Made by a program: the position numbers and the translations under genes
Notes under the pieces: model-generated
The model's input: the letters and a program-made list of their open reading frames with translations, nothing else
Told to the model about the DNA's origin: nothing
Database searches by the model: none
Part shown: piece after piece, positions 45,336 through 54,591 of the stretch
Layout: the number at the start of each line of letters is the position of its first letter
How positions within the stretch are numbered: position 1 is the stretch's first letter
Assembly: GCA_024227155.1 (NCBI GenBank)
Contig: JAAELB010000267.1
Location: 1 to 62,295, forward strand
Direction: 5' to 3'
DNA: 62,295 nt
Origin: Desulfobulbaceae bacterium
Lineage (GTDB): Bacteria > Desulfobacterota > Desulfobulbia > Desulfobulbales > Desulfocapsaceae

Positions 45336-47069
45336 ATGTATCTGACGCACTACAAACTTAACAAAAAACCGTTCCAGATAAACACCGACCCAACCTTTCT
45401 CTGGCTTGGTGGAAAGCATAAAAAGATTCTATCCAATCTTAAATATGGTGTATTGGACAACAAAGGATTCCTGCTGCTCACAGGTGACGTCGGTACCGGG
45501 AAAACTACCCTGATCAATGGCTTTGCAAATGACCTTGGTGATGATGTCATTCTAGCTAAAATGTCCGATCCTGGGCTCAGTAAACTCGGGTTCATGAAAT
45601 ACATAGCCGAAATGTTTAAAATTGAAAGTTCCTTTAGCAGCAAGGATGAATTTTTGATTCACTTCAGCAAATTTCTCAACCAGGCCTTTATTGACAATAA
45701 AAAAGTGCTGTTAATCATCGATGAGGCACAGCACTTAACTGGCCAGATATTAGAAGAGATCAGACTTCTATCAAATATAGAAAGGCAGGAGACGAAGTTA
45801 CTCAACATTTTCCTTGTTGGTCAGAACGAATTTAGCGACACTTTGGAGAAATACCAGCACAGGGCTCTTCGTCAACGGATTGCCATAAGTTATACCCTGG
45901 ATCCTTTTGACCTTGAAGAAACCGGATCATGTATCAAGCATAGGCTTGAAGTCGCTGGCAATACAACGGAAATTTTCACCGAAAAAGCAATTGAAGCTGT
46001 ATATGAGCTCTCTGAAGGTTTCCCCCGCCTTATCAACATATTATGCGACCACGCTCTTTTGTCCGGCTACCTCCAGGAACAGAAAGAAATCTCAGAAGAA
46101 ATTGTATGGAAATGCGGCGATGAGCTGAACATTGCACATCTTACTACTATTCCAGCTGAAAAAAGAATCAGCACCAACTCAAAAGACTGGCTTGAAGAGT
46201 CTGAGCTGGAGCCGCCTTTAACCGCCCTTGAAGATGCAGTTTCTCAACCTCAGGTTGACATTCCTGTTGCCTCGCCCAAACAGGAAACCAGAGCAAAAAG
46301 CAGATGGTCCATTGGTGCGACCCTGCTATTATTTGTTACCATGATGGCGGTATTACTGTCTCCCAAACAGCCTGACAAGGGATTAAGCAACAAACTAGAT
46401 ACGCTGCAACCAGAGAAGGCTATCCCAACTCCAGCCTCTACTACTATGTTAATCGCTGCCCAAACCCCGGCTGGCAGTGAAGAGACACCGGAAATATCTG
46501 ATAATATCAAAGAGAAAGAGCAGTCCACCAAAGCCTCCCAAAAGACCTTCACCACCCCGGAAGCTCCCACCACTGAGACGAATGAGACAAATGAAACAAC
46601 ACCCATTCCCCAGCCAACAACGAAAATCCAACCAGTTCATAAGCCAACTCCTGTGGAGATACAATCCATAGATACCATCACTGAGCTAACTGAGACAACA
46701 CCCATCCCCCAGCCAACACCTGAAATCCAGCCGGCTAATGAACCGCCTACTGTGGAGGTACAATCCATAGCCAACGTTGAAGACAGTCCCGTTCCAACAG
46801 ACCCGGCTGAAGAGGAGGCCGAGGCCAGTATGGTGGCTGAAAAAATGGATGTAGCTGCACTGGAATCCCTGCCAGCCCCGGCGGCAGGAAAGCCGGAGCC
46901 AGAACTGCATCTTCCTGCCATTCCACCTCATCCAGCAACTGAAAAAGAGGTGGTTACCACTACCAAAATAGTAACAGACGAGCAACAGGATCTAAAAAAG
47001 GACAGTTCTACCGAAAACGATGACCCAGGAGCCGTCATCGACTGGCTATTGGGTAACAAAAAACAATAG
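45336..47069 (+). CDS. ExeA/GspA-like AAA ATPase with proline-rich periplasmic region
   Basis: The 577-residue protein starts with an ExeA-type ATPase (about 1-265): YKLNKKPFQINTDPTFLWL, Walker A TGDVGTGKTTL (about 48-58), Walker B VLLIIDEAQH (about 126-135). A single membrane segment (about 325-345) follows. The outer part (about 350-550) is rich in Pro, Glu and Thr with two similar units around ETTPIPQPT..IQP (about 427 and 454). ExeA partners with ExeB to assemble secretin complexes by binding peptidoglycan; the usual peptidoglycan-binding domain is not seen here. Family 1 repeats flank the gene in inverted orientation. AAAGGAGAT precedes ATG. Confidence 0.75.
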   Translation: MYLTHYKLNKKPFQINTDPTFLWLGGKHKKILSNLKYGVLDNKGFLLLTGDVGTGKTTLINGFANDLGDDVILAKMSDPGLSKLGFMKYIAEMFKIESSFSSKDEFLIHFSKFLNQAFIDNKKVLLIIDEAQHLTGQILEEIRLLSNIERQETKLLNIFLVGQNEFSDTLEKYQHRALRQRIAISYTLDPFDLEETGSCIKHRLEVAGNTTEIFTEKAIEAVYELSEGFPRLINILCDHALLSGYLQEQKEISEEIVWKCGDELNIAHLTTIPAEKRISTNSKDWLEESELEPPLTALEDAVSQPQVDIPVASPKQETRAKSRWSIGATLLLFVTMMAVLLSPKQPDKGLSNKLDTLQPEKAIPTPASTTMLIAAQTPAGSEETPEISDNIKEKEQSTKASQKTFTTPEAPTTETNETNETTPIPQPTTKIQPVHKPTPVEIQSIDTITELTETTPIPQPTPEIQPANEPPTVEVQSIANVEDSPVPTDPAEEEAEASMVAEKMDVAALESLPAPAAGKPEPELHLPAIPPHPATEKEVVTTTKIVTDEQQDLKKDSSTENDDPGAVIDWLLGNKKQ

Positions 47070-47075
47070 TAGATT

Positions 47076-47230
47076 CGTAACCGTTCACCGCCCCCTTCAA
47101 AAGACTGCATAACCAGAGTCCGTAACCGTTCGTCCAGTGCTCCAGGTTCGTTCAAGCTGGTCTCCTAGCTATAGTTGGCTATGCCAGGAGGCCTGATCGG
47201 ACGAAAATGGGGTGCTGGTGAACGGTTACG
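47076..47230 (-). repeat. family 1 repeat, copy D
   Basis: A 155-base copy in inverse orientation to copy C, starting 6 bases after the ExeA-like stop codon. It differs from copy A at only a few positions. Confidence 0.9.
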
Positions 47231-47248
47231 TAGATTCTCTATTGAAGA

Positions 47249-47286
47249 CCACTGATTACAGTCAATCTATCGGATGTAATCAGTGG
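47249..47286. terminator. hairpin at end of trkH
   Basis: CCACTGATTACA (47249-47260) pairs perfectly with TGTAATCAGTGG (47275-47286). It lies 9 bases beyond the trkH stop on the minus strand; no clear T tract. Confidence 0.5.
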
Positions 47287-47295
47287 CTGGTAGAA

Positions 47296-48753
47296 TTATT
47301 TTTTCCAGAACGCCGGGTAGAAAATCACCAGAGCCGAAAACATTTCAAGTCGTCCCACCAACATATTCCACGATAAAAACCATTTTCCCGGATCAGAAAA
47401 AAAGGCGTAGTTATGACTGGGCCCCACCTCACCAAACCCAGGACCTATATTCATCAGTGTTGCTATAACCGAACTGATAGAAGTCAAAAAGGTGATATTA
47501 TCAAAAAGCACCATGACACAGGAACCGGCCAGTACCAGAAAAATATTTACAATGAAATAACATACAGATAGATCAATGATGGATGCGTCCACCGAGCGAC
47601 CATTTAAACGCACTGTTGTGATAGACATCGGCTGCAGAAAAATTCGCTTAATGGAAAAATACATATACTTCATTATAACAACATAATGGACAATCTTGAT
47701 ACCACTGGTGGTCGATCCGGCACAGGCTCCAATAAAACATACCGTAAATAAAAACATCTGAGCAGCCTGGGGCCACAGCTCATAATCAGCGGTTGTAAAC
47801 CCGGTGGTGGTTAAAATTGAAACCACCTGAAAGGTGCCGTATCTCAGGCTGTCATGAAAAGTATCATAGGTTCCATTGAAGAAAAGATTCAAGGTAACCG
47901 CACCGCAAAAGAAAAGGACAAACGCTACATACCAGCGAAACTCGGTATTATCACGCACCACCTTCATTTCCCCCTTAAACATATGATAAAAGAGGACGAA
48001 GGTTACCCCGCCAAGAAACATAAAAATAATGGTCACCCAGTCAAAATAGCTGCTATTATAGTAACCCAGGGAAGCATTCATGGTGGAATAACCCGAGGTT
48101 GAAACAGTACCAAATGCGTGGCAAAGTGAATCAAAAAGTGACATGCCTCCGAAATAGAGCAATAGCGTCTGCACTATATTCAAAAGGATATAGATCCCCC
48201 AGAGCCAGAGCATAGTATCTTTATTGCGGGCCTTAAATTTATCCTTGGTAATCACCTGCCCAGGACTCGATTCTGCCCGGAAAATACGTACAGACCCCAT
48301 ACCATGGGGAAGAAAAATAAGGGTCAGGGTAAGAAACCCCATCCCCCCCAGCAAGTGTGTCTCGCTTCGCCAAAAAAGCAGACCATGGGGGAGTGCCTCA
48401 ATGTCAGTAAGTATTGTTGCTCCGGTGGTTGTATAGCCGGACATCATTTCAAAAAAGGCATCCGTAAATGATGGAATAGAACCGTGGATCAGGTAAGGCA
48501 GTGTTGATACACTGGAGATGATAATCCAGCCAAAGGTCGCAATAAACAGGCCGTCTCTTATATCCAGCTGATTGGCATTTCTAAAAATCCTCTTTAGAGG
48601 GAGACCAACCCCAATAATAATAACAGCAGAAAATATAATGGGCAGAAAATCATTCTCACCATATATGAGTGAGCATATGGCCGGCAGCAGTAACGAACTG
48701 CCGGTGACAATCATCAAAGTTCCAAATACATTTGCAATTGATGTAACGTTCAT
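47296..48753 (-). CDS. trkH: Trk potassium transporter TrkH
   Basis: The 485-residue membrane protein is the K+-conducting subunit of the Trk system. It has the four pore-loop repeats typical of TrkH (for example MMSGYTTTGATI, FGTVSTSGYSTMN, TTTGFTTADYELWP and IGPGFGEVGPSHNY), each with a filter Gly. ATG 48753 gives an N-terminus (MNVTSIANVFG) aligned with TrkH; a TTG at 48804 would add 17 residues. Works with TrkA at 42332. Confidence 0.93.
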   Translation of the reverse strand: MNVTSIANVFGTLMIVTGSSLLLPAICSLIYGENDFLPIIFSAVIIIGVGLPLKRIFRNANQLDIRDGLFIATFGWIIISSVSTLPYLIHGSIPSFTDAFFEMMSGYTTTGATILTDIEALPHGLLFWRSETHLLGGMGFLTLTLIFLPHGMGSVRIFRAESSPGQVITKDKFKARNKDTMLWLWGIYILLNIVQTLLLYFGGMSLFDSLCHAFGTVSTSGYSTMNASLGYYNSSYFDWVTIIFMFLGGVTFVLFYHMFKGEMKVVRDNTEFRWYVAFVLFFCGAVTLNLFFNGTYDTFHDSLRYGTFQVVSILTTTGFTTADYELWPQAAQMFLFTVCFIGACAGSTTSGIKIVHYVVIMKYMYFSIKRIFLQPMSITTVRLNGRSVDASIIDLSVCYFIVNIFLVLAGSCVMVLFDNITFLTSISSVIATLMNIGPGFGEVGPSHNYAFFSDPGKWFLSWNMLVGRLEMFSALVIFYPAFWKK

Positions 48754-48951
48754 AACTGAGTCTGTTGATTTAATAGCATTTTTGTTCAATATCGAGGCAA
48801 ACAAAAAATTTTACCACAGGCATATAGTTGATATCGAAGTCTACGCTATCTGCGAGGATAAAATTTTTGGTTTAACGAAGAGATTGGGCGAAAAGGCATT
48901 AAATCAACGGGCTCATAACTTAAGCTGTGATCTCTTCCTTTTGACCTGCGC

Positions 48952-49653
48952 TTAAACCTCTTCGATTTCCTGCTGCATCCCTGCGATAACCCTAATCGGA
49001 TCATCCGCTTTGGTAATGGGCCTGCCCACCACAACATGGCTTGCACCACTTTTAATGGCCATACCTGCGGTAACAATCCGCGTCTGATCATCACTGTTAT
49101 CGCGGACGTTGGCACCTGGGCGAATGCCCGGAGTGACTATAAGCAATTTTTCTCCCAGTCCCTGGCGCATTTTCTCCGCTTCAAGTCCAGATGAAACCAC
49201 ACCATCACAACCCAGTTCAAGGGCTCTTCTGGCTCTGTAATAGACCAGGTCTGCAACGGATTGGGTCATCCCCATGGCACGCATATCCTCCTCACCAAAA
49301 CTCGTTAACACCGTTACCGCAAGAAGTTTTAAATCACCCCTCGCTGAAACGGCCGCCCTGATAATTGGATCATTGCCATGGATGGTCGCAAGGCTTACCC
49401 CCCTATTGTTCACCTGCTCAACGGCAAGTTTCACCGTCTCGGGAATATCAAAAAACTTAAGATCCAGCATGACCTTATGACCCCGATCAACTATCCAGTC
49501 AACAGTTTCAAACCAACTTCCCATAAAGAGCTGAAGACCTACTTTAAAATATGACGTATGGGATTCACACGCCTTCACTAATGCCTTGGCCTGCTCAGGT
49601 GTATCCACATCCAGGGCAACTATGATTCTTTCATTTAACGGTATAGTACTCAT
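48952..49653 (-). CDS. pyrF: orotidine 5'-phosphate decarboxylase
   Basis: The 233-residue protein matches PyrF, the last step of UMP synthesis. RIIVALDVDTPEQA opens the TIM barrel, VMLDLKFFDIPETV (about 60-73) carries the catalytic Asp/Lys array and LLIVTPGIRPG binds phosphate. GGAGAG precedes ATG. The 147 bases between it and trkH hold no gene. Confidence 0.95.
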   Translation of the reverse strand: MSTIPLNERIIVALDVDTPEQAKALVKACESHTSYFKVGLQLFMGSWFETVDWIVDRGHKVMLDLKFFDIPETVKLAVEQVNNRGVSLATIHGNDPIIRAAVSARGDLKLLAVTVLTSFGEEDMRAMGMTQSVADLVYYRARRALELGCDGVVSSGLEAEKMRQGLGEKLLIVTPGIRPGANVRDNSDDQTRIVTAGMAIKSGASHVVVGRPITKADDPIRVIAGMQQEIEEV

Positions 49654-49714
49654 GTCTCTCCAAAGCCTCTTAAAAAATCTTTGCTATATTTTATATGTTT
49701 ACAATTCTACAACA

Positions 49715-50686
49715 TTACCGAGCCACCTCATCATCACCAAGTATGGCAAGAATATCCGTGCACTGATCACCGGACTGACCACTTTCTAACTCGGCTAAAA
49801 GCGATATTGTCGAGGTCATTTTTTTCTGTAGATCCAATGGAAGATCCCTGGAACGGTCGCCGACTAATTTTTTCCCCTCAAGAATATGAGTATTCCAGTT
49901 CACCTTATATTGCTCACTCTCCCTACAGCTGGTAATAACAGTTCTTTGCCACCTCTCAAACGAAGAAAGCCCACTGTCCTTAACAGCCATGTCAGATTGA
50001 GGCAAGGTTTGCTCGGCTGAACCAACTCGCCTTTTTACTAACACCGCTTTTTTTTCCGCAGGAGCTACTGATGAAGGTAACGTTACGAAAGCAGTTTCTT
50101 TTTTTTCCGGTCCCCTGGATATCTTTTTTCTGGGGGCTTCATCTGCCACTGAAACAGAATCCCGAACATTCCTTTCTGGAATTGTTGCCTGCAGTTCCAT
50201 GCTCCTTTCTACAACATCGGCAGTGGGAACGGGCATTTCTTCCTGTAACAGCAAGCCAGCATCATCGCCCTTGTAGTCTTGCTCTTTCTCTAAAATCCGT
50301 TCTGTATCGTGCTGTTTTACAGGTGAGAAGCTCAAATCTGTCACATTAATAAAGACAACAACGCTCGCCGCGAGTGCCAGTGCGGAACCTATATAACCAT
50401 AAATTTTAGTTTTTTTACCGACTGCAGTTCGGCTACTACTCAATGTCCCCAATTGTATAGACGAAAGTGTAAGCCACTGGTCATAACAGATTTCGCAACT
50501 ACTGAGATGCCTCCTTACCTGCTCAATCTCATCTGTTGAACATGTACCATCAATGAGAGCTGCTAGAACCTCTGCAGACAAACATGAACTACCTTTTTCC
50601 TTGGCTTTGTCACTTTTATCTGCAGCAAGAGACAAAAGGCCCATGGCCTTTTCCAGTTTTTCGTTCTCTGATTTTCTCTCACTCAT
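49715..50686 (-). CDS. anti-sigma factor with zinc-finger domain
   Basis: The 323-residue protein has a putative zinc-binding anti-sigma motif (HLSSCEIC, His-x3-Cys-x2-Cys, about 65-72) in the N-terminal cytoplasmic part, one membrane segment (about 98-118) and a periplasmic tail without a recognised domain. It lies downstream of the sigma factor gene on the same strand, separated by repeat copy E. Membrane anti-sigma factors release their sigma factor on envelope signals. Confidence 0.7.
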   Translation of the reverse strand: MSERKSENEKLEKAMGLLSLAADKSDKAKEKGSSCLSAEVLAALIDGTCSTDEIEQVRRHLSSCEICYDQWLTLSSIQLGTLSSSRTAVGKKTKIYGYIGSALALAASVVVFINVTDLSFSPVKQHDTERILEKEQDYKGDDAGLLLQEEMPVPTADVVERSMELQATIPERNVRDSVSVADEAPRKKISRGPEKKETAFVTLPSSVAPAEKKAVLVKRRVGSAEQTLPQSDMAVKDSGLSSFERWQRTVITSCRESEQYKVNWNTHILEGKKLVGDRSRDLPLDLQKKMTSTISLLAELESGQSGDQCTDILAILGDDEVAR

Positions 50687-50766
50687 GGTATTCCACTATT
50701 TATAGCTGAGTAATTGACTTTCCTATATAGATGACGGACATAAGTCAACTTTTTGTTGCCTTACTT

Positions 50767-50919
50767 GTAAGCGTTCACCGACCCCTTCAAAAGATTGCAT
50801 AACATTGGTCCGTAACCGTTCGTCCAGTGCTCCAGATTCGTTCAAGCTGGTCTCCGGGCTATAGTTGGCTATGCCAGGAGGCCTAGTCGGACGAAAATGG
50901 GGTGCTGGTGAACGGTTAC
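50767..50919 (-). repeat. family 1 repeat, copy E
   Basis: A 153-base copy on the minus strand with a few more changes than A, C and D. It lies inside the sigma/anti-sigma unit, 14 bases after the sigma gene stop. Confidence 0.88.
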
Positions 50920-50933
50920 CCTTACTTGACGTT

Positions 50934-51752
50934 TTATCCATCCTTTAAATGGAGACGAAGTTCATCTGTCAGTCCCACCCGGTCAAACTCTATTCTCAAT
51001 TTATCCAACAACCTACGGAGTCTTCCATGGGTCTGAAACCTATTCCAACCCAACATTTTACCAGCTGCGCTTACCCCAAGACTGTCTTGAAACCTGAGCT
51101 TAAGTAACAATCTTTCTTCCTCTTTCAGCTGTATCTGTAGATCATTAAATTTACACACAAACTCCTCAAATCGTTCCGGTTTTTCCACTCCTAAAATAGA
51201 GCAGAACAGGGCTGTGAAGAGCATATTCGTCTGTTGCTCCTCGGCGACAGTCGCCGACTGTGCCGGCTGCTCTACTTTCTCATTTGCTGCGTCACCCTCC
51301 TGATACTCCGTTTCAAACCCTTGAGCTGAACCACAGTGGGGAATTCGCTGAAGAATTTCATAGGCCGCATCTTCTATCTCCTCCCTTGAAAATGTGACAC
51401 CACCCTGATGAATACGCTCCACCGCCTCCCCCGGAAGCAATCTCTCCAGACACAGGAACGTAAACAATTTTTTCCACATATTGCCTAAATGGTTTAACCA
51501 TGCGGGTGGACGAACTCTACCAAATCGACTCCTTGCAAAATCCTCCACAAGCCGAATGGCCAGAGTTGCTATAAAAGAAGAGAAAGAGGCCTTTCCCGAG
51601 TAGGCACGTACCCGTCTCCAATCCTCAGCCTGCAAACCATCCATTACCGCAAGGGCCGCCTCTTCAGCAAGAACAGTTTCTCCAAAGCGTTTTTTGGACA
51701 CTCTGTTAATCAGCTCCCACTCTGCCAGAACTTTATCTTTTACGTTTTCCAA
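50934..51752 (-). CDS. divergent sigma-70-family (ECF-like) RNA polymerase sigma factor
   Basis: The 272-residue protein has a region-2-like part (about 5-80, ASFSSFIATLAIRLVEDFARSR) and a C-terminal region-4-like helix-turn-helix (about 205-260, LLKLRFQDSLGVSAAGKMLGWNRFQTHGRLRRLLDKLR) separated by an unusually long linker of about 115 residues. Most ECF factors are under 200 residues. It is followed by a zinc-finger anti-sigma gene and is divergent from a VWA lipoprotein, a likely target. Confidence 0.7.
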   Translation of the reverse strand: MENVKDKVLAEWELINRVSKKRFGETVLAEEAALAVMDGLQAEDWRRVRAYSGKASFSSFIATLAIRLVEDFARSRFGRVRPPAWLNHLGNMWKKLFTFLCLERLLPGEAVERIHQGGVTFSREEIEDAAYEILQRIPHCGSAQGFETEYQEGDAANEKVEQPAQSATVAEEQQTNMLFTALFCSILGVEKPERFEEFVCKFNDLQIQLKEEERLLLKLRFQDSLGVSAAGKMLGWNRFQTHGRLRRLLDKLRIEFDRVGLTDELRLHLKDG

Positions 51753-51876
51753 AACTCACCCTGATAATCCACATCTTTGCAGTGGAACCACTTTCCTTCC
51801 CTACTCTTTTACAGCGTAATTGAAAATTTTTCGACACACTTTCCTCCTCCGTCCGTCAGATCAATTACAAGCAAAC

Positions 51877-52020
51877 CCCGATAAACGGGAAATAAGTCGG
51901 GGTAAGTGCCTCGAAGGTCTCACCACGTTCACTATCTGCCGATAGCTCTAAGTTTATGATTTCAAAGCGACCTCATAATTTCTTATTTTTTATTACAGCT
52001 TTTATGGAGTAAGGCACTAA
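51877..52020 (+). repeat. family 2 repeat, copy b
   Basis: A 144-base copy closely matching copy a at both ends. It lies in the 294-base space between the divergent sigma-factor and VWA genes, ending 26 bases before the VWA start, so it may carry or modify promoter sequences. Confidence 0.8.
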
Positions 52021-52046
52021 AACATTATATTCAACAACGAGGTTTT

Positions 52047-53798
52047 ATGATGAAAAAAATCAGACAGATGAAATCCACCACCTTGATCCTGACTTCACTC
52101 TTGATATTACAGGGATGCAGCACCTCCGGTCCAGTTGAAAAACAGGTTGATGAGACAACCACAATTGCTGCAGTAGAAGATAAAAAAGACATGGTTGAAC
52201 AAGAAAGTTCTACAAAGCATCAAACCGTACCAGCAGAACCCATTCTACCTGTTGCTATACAGGCTGATATGAGTCTTGGTGCATTACTACACAAAAGAAA
52301 AACCAGTATGACAGCTGGGGCGCCCGCAAAGATTGCTTTGAACTACAAAGCTGAAATGTTCCACGACCGCCCCACCCCGCAGCCTATACAATTTAACCGG
52401 GAATCCTATAATAGTGCAAACGTGAACCCATTTGTCACCACCTCAAATGATCCCCTTTCCACCTTCTCCATTGATGTGGATACGGCCTCCTATGCAAATG
52501 TTCGAAGATTCCTTAACAATGGAACAATGCCTCCACCAGGCGCCGTTCGCATTGAAGAAATGCTCAACTACTTCAGCTACAATTATCCCGAACCCCAGGA
52601 TAGCCCCATACGCATTAGCAGTGAAGTTGGTCCCTGTCTCTGGCAACCAGAAAATAAACTGGTCCGTATTGGCCTTAAGGCAAAAAGTCTCAGTAACAAA
52701 GAGCTACCACCTTCGAATCTGGTTTTCCTCATAGACGTTTCCGGCTCCATGAACCACCCTAACAAGTTGGTGTTACTGAAAAAATCAATGAACATGCTCA
52801 CCGAACAGCTGACTGCAAAAGACAGAGTTTCCATTGTGGCTTATGCTGGCAGTGACAGGGTCGTACTTCCACCAACCTCCGGGGACAAGAAAGAGATAAT
52901 CCAAAATGGTATTGCCAATCTGAATTCAGGTGGGTCCACCCATGCATCGAAAGGTATTCAAACCGCCTATCAGCTTGCGCGACAAACGTTTATGCCAGGT
53001 GGTAACAATAGGGTCATCCTTGCATCCGATGGTGACTTTAACGTTGGTATCACCAGTCGAGACCAGCTTGAGCAATTGATAGTTAAAGAGCGAGAATCAG
53101 GTGTATTTCTCACTGTACTCGGCTTTGGTATGGGAAACTACCATGACGACACCATGGAGATCCTTGCAGACAAAGGCAACGGCAATTACAGTTATATTGA
53201 CACACTGCTTGAAGCAAAAAAGGTTCTAATTAAGGAAAGAACAAGCACTTTTTTCACCCTTGCCAGGGATGTAAAACTACAAATCGAATTTAATCCAAAA
53301 CTGGTTGGGGCATACCGACTCATCGGTTATGAGAACAGAACCCTCGCCGATGAGGATTTCAACAACGATAAAAAAGATGCCGGGGAAATAGGTGTTGGCC
53401 ACACTGTCACCGCTCTCTATGAGATTGTTTCACCGGGCTCAAAACAACTTCCTGCTGTTGATCCATTAAAATACCAGAGCCGCTCTCAATATGTCGATGA
53501 TTCAAACGAGCTGCTCACTGTAAAGCTGCGATACAAAGCAACCGAAACAGAAAAATCTACCCTTCTTTCCAGTGTCGTTATTAACAATGACAACATCATC
53601 GACACAACAAGTGATGACTTTAGATTTGTGTCCTCCGTTGCAGGATTTGGAATGCTGCTTAAAAAATCTGATCACCGAGGAAAACTAACCTATCAGGAAC
53701 TAATCGAACTGGCACGTAACAGCCGCGGCAGCGACAGGGAAGGCTATCGGGCCGAACTAATAAAACTCATTGAAATGGCAGAAATTATGGATAAGTAA
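52047..53798 (+). CDS. VWA-domain lipoprotein (YfbK-like)
   Basis: The 583-residue protein starts with a lipobox (LILQGC, Cys about 26). A conserved N-terminal domain (about 129-190, NPFVTTSNDPLSTFSIDVDTASY) precedes a von Willebrand A domain (about 225-400) with the MIDAS motif DVSGSM and the later Asp in LASDGDFNVG. A C-terminal DUF3520-like part completes the YfbK layout. Such genes are often next to sigma factor genes, as here. Role in the envelope unknown. Confidence 0.87.
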   Translation: MMKKIRQMKSTTLILTSLLILQGCSTSGPVEKQVDETTTIAAVEDKKDMVEQESSTKHQTVPAEPILPVAIQADMSLGALLHKRKTSMTAGAPAKIALNYKAEMFHDRPTPQPIQFNRESYNSANVNPFVTTSNDPLSTFSIDVDTASYANVRRFLNNGTMPPPGAVRIEEMLNYFSYNYPEPQDSPIRISSEVGPCLWQPENKLVRIGLKAKSLSNKELPPSNLVFLIDVSGSMNHPNKLVLLKKSMNMLTEQLTAKDRVSIVAYAGSDRVVLPPTSGDKKEIIQNGIANLNSGGSTHASKGIQTAYQLARQTFMPGGNNRVILASDGDFNVGITSRDQLEQLIVKERESGVFLTVLGFGMGNYHDDTMEILADKGNGNYSYIDTLLEAKKVLIKERTSTFFTLARDVKLQIEFNPKLVGAYRLIGYENRTLADEDFNNDKKDAGEIGVGHTVTALYEIVSPGSKQLPAVDPLKYQSRSQYVDDSNELLTVKLRYKATETEKSTLLSSVVINNDNIIDTTSDDFRFVSSVAGFGMLLKKSDHRGKLTYQELIELARNSRGSDREGYRAELIKLIEMAEIMDK

Positions 53799-53973
53799 CC
53801 AGAATGATATTCACCTGCATTTATATCGCTTTTTGAATTAACCATACACTCCTTTACAATTTTACTGATGAATACTATAATCAAAACATGACAAAAACAT
53901 TGTCAAACCTCTTCTTGCTTCATTCTTTGTTGTATTAATGAATCAGAATCATCAAATGAGAAAGGAGATATTT

Positions 53974-54258
53974 ATGACTGTTAAGATTTTTATCAAGCGA
54001 AAAGTCTCTTCCGACAACATCCTTGAACTCACTGTTCTTTTAAAGAAACTGCGCGGCCTTACCCTGAATCAATCAGGGTACATCTACGGTGAAACCCTCA
54101 AAAGAGTTGATATGGCTGACGAATGCATGGTCATCTCCACCTGGAGGTCCATTGACGACTGGAATGCGTGGTTGACTAACGAAGAACGTATCGCCATTCA
54201 GAGCGAGATAGACCTTCTCCTTGGTCAGGAAACTGACTACTCAGTATACGAAGTATAA
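53974..54258 (+). CDS. antibiotic biosynthesis monooxygenase-like small protein
   Basis: The 94-residue protein fits the ABM ferredoxin-like fold: a beta-alpha-beta start (VKIFIKRKV), LTLNQSGYIYGETL, and WRSIDDWNAWLTNEER, the usual end helix. Such proteins are small dimers with varied or unknown roles. ATG 53974 is chosen because AAAGGAGAT precedes it. Followed by a terminator. Confidence 0.72.
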   Translation: MTVKIFIKRKVSSDNILELTVLLKKLRGLTLNQSGYIYGETLKRVDMADECMVISTWRSIDDWNAWLTNEERIAIQSEIDLLLGQETDYSVYEV

Positions 54259-54271
54259 TCCTTCCAAAAAT

Positions 54272-54302
54272 AGTGTACCACACTGCAACTGTGTGGTACA
54301 CT
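54272..54302 (+). terminator. terminator after ABM-like gene
   Basis: AGTGTACCACAC and GTGTGGTACACT form a perfect 12-base stem with a 7-base loop, 14 bases after the stop codon. T content downstream is modest. Confidence 0.6.
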
Positions 54303-54325
54303 GTCTTGTTACTCTCATTCTGTCT

Positions 54326-54421
54326 CCGGTAAACGGAAAGCAAGCCGGGATAAGTGCCTTGGTGGTTATTTTAAGTGCCTAATGTCAAAACAGTCTCCAG
54401 TTTTTCTTAGCTAAGGCACCA
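54326..54421 (+). repeat. family 2 repeat, copy c
   Basis: A short copy beginning CCGGTAAACGGAAAG and ending CTAAGGCACC, with AAGTGCCTTGGTGGTTATTT also found in copy d. It lies between the ABM-like gene and oadG. Confidence 0.7.
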
Positions 54422-54591
54422 AGCCCTGACTTATTTTACCGTTCACCGGGGTAGAGCACATACAATCAGAATGATTTGCTTTTTCTATTTACGTTACTGT
54501 TTTGAATAGACTCCACACTTCGGGTAGTTTGGAGGCCTTCTTTTTTTTACATACCAATTATCCATTCAACTGTACCGAGGCAAGGACGCAA

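Noticed and set aside
45336-47069. ExeA-like ATPase as a TnsC/TniB transposition protein
   Set aside because: The AAA domain is related, but the single membrane segment and long Pro-rich outer part fit a secretion or envelope ATPase, and no transposase gene is adjacent.
46928-47155. Minus-strand frame with peptide GALDERLRT..MQSFEGGGERL
   Set aside because: The same peptide appears wherever a family 1 repeat occurs (also near 50723-50941). It comes from the repeat, has no ribosome-binding site and ends at varied places.
37892-50919. Family 1 repeats as a CRISPR array
   Set aside because: Units are about 155 bases, kilobases apart and in both orientations; there are no regular short repeats, spacers or cas genes.
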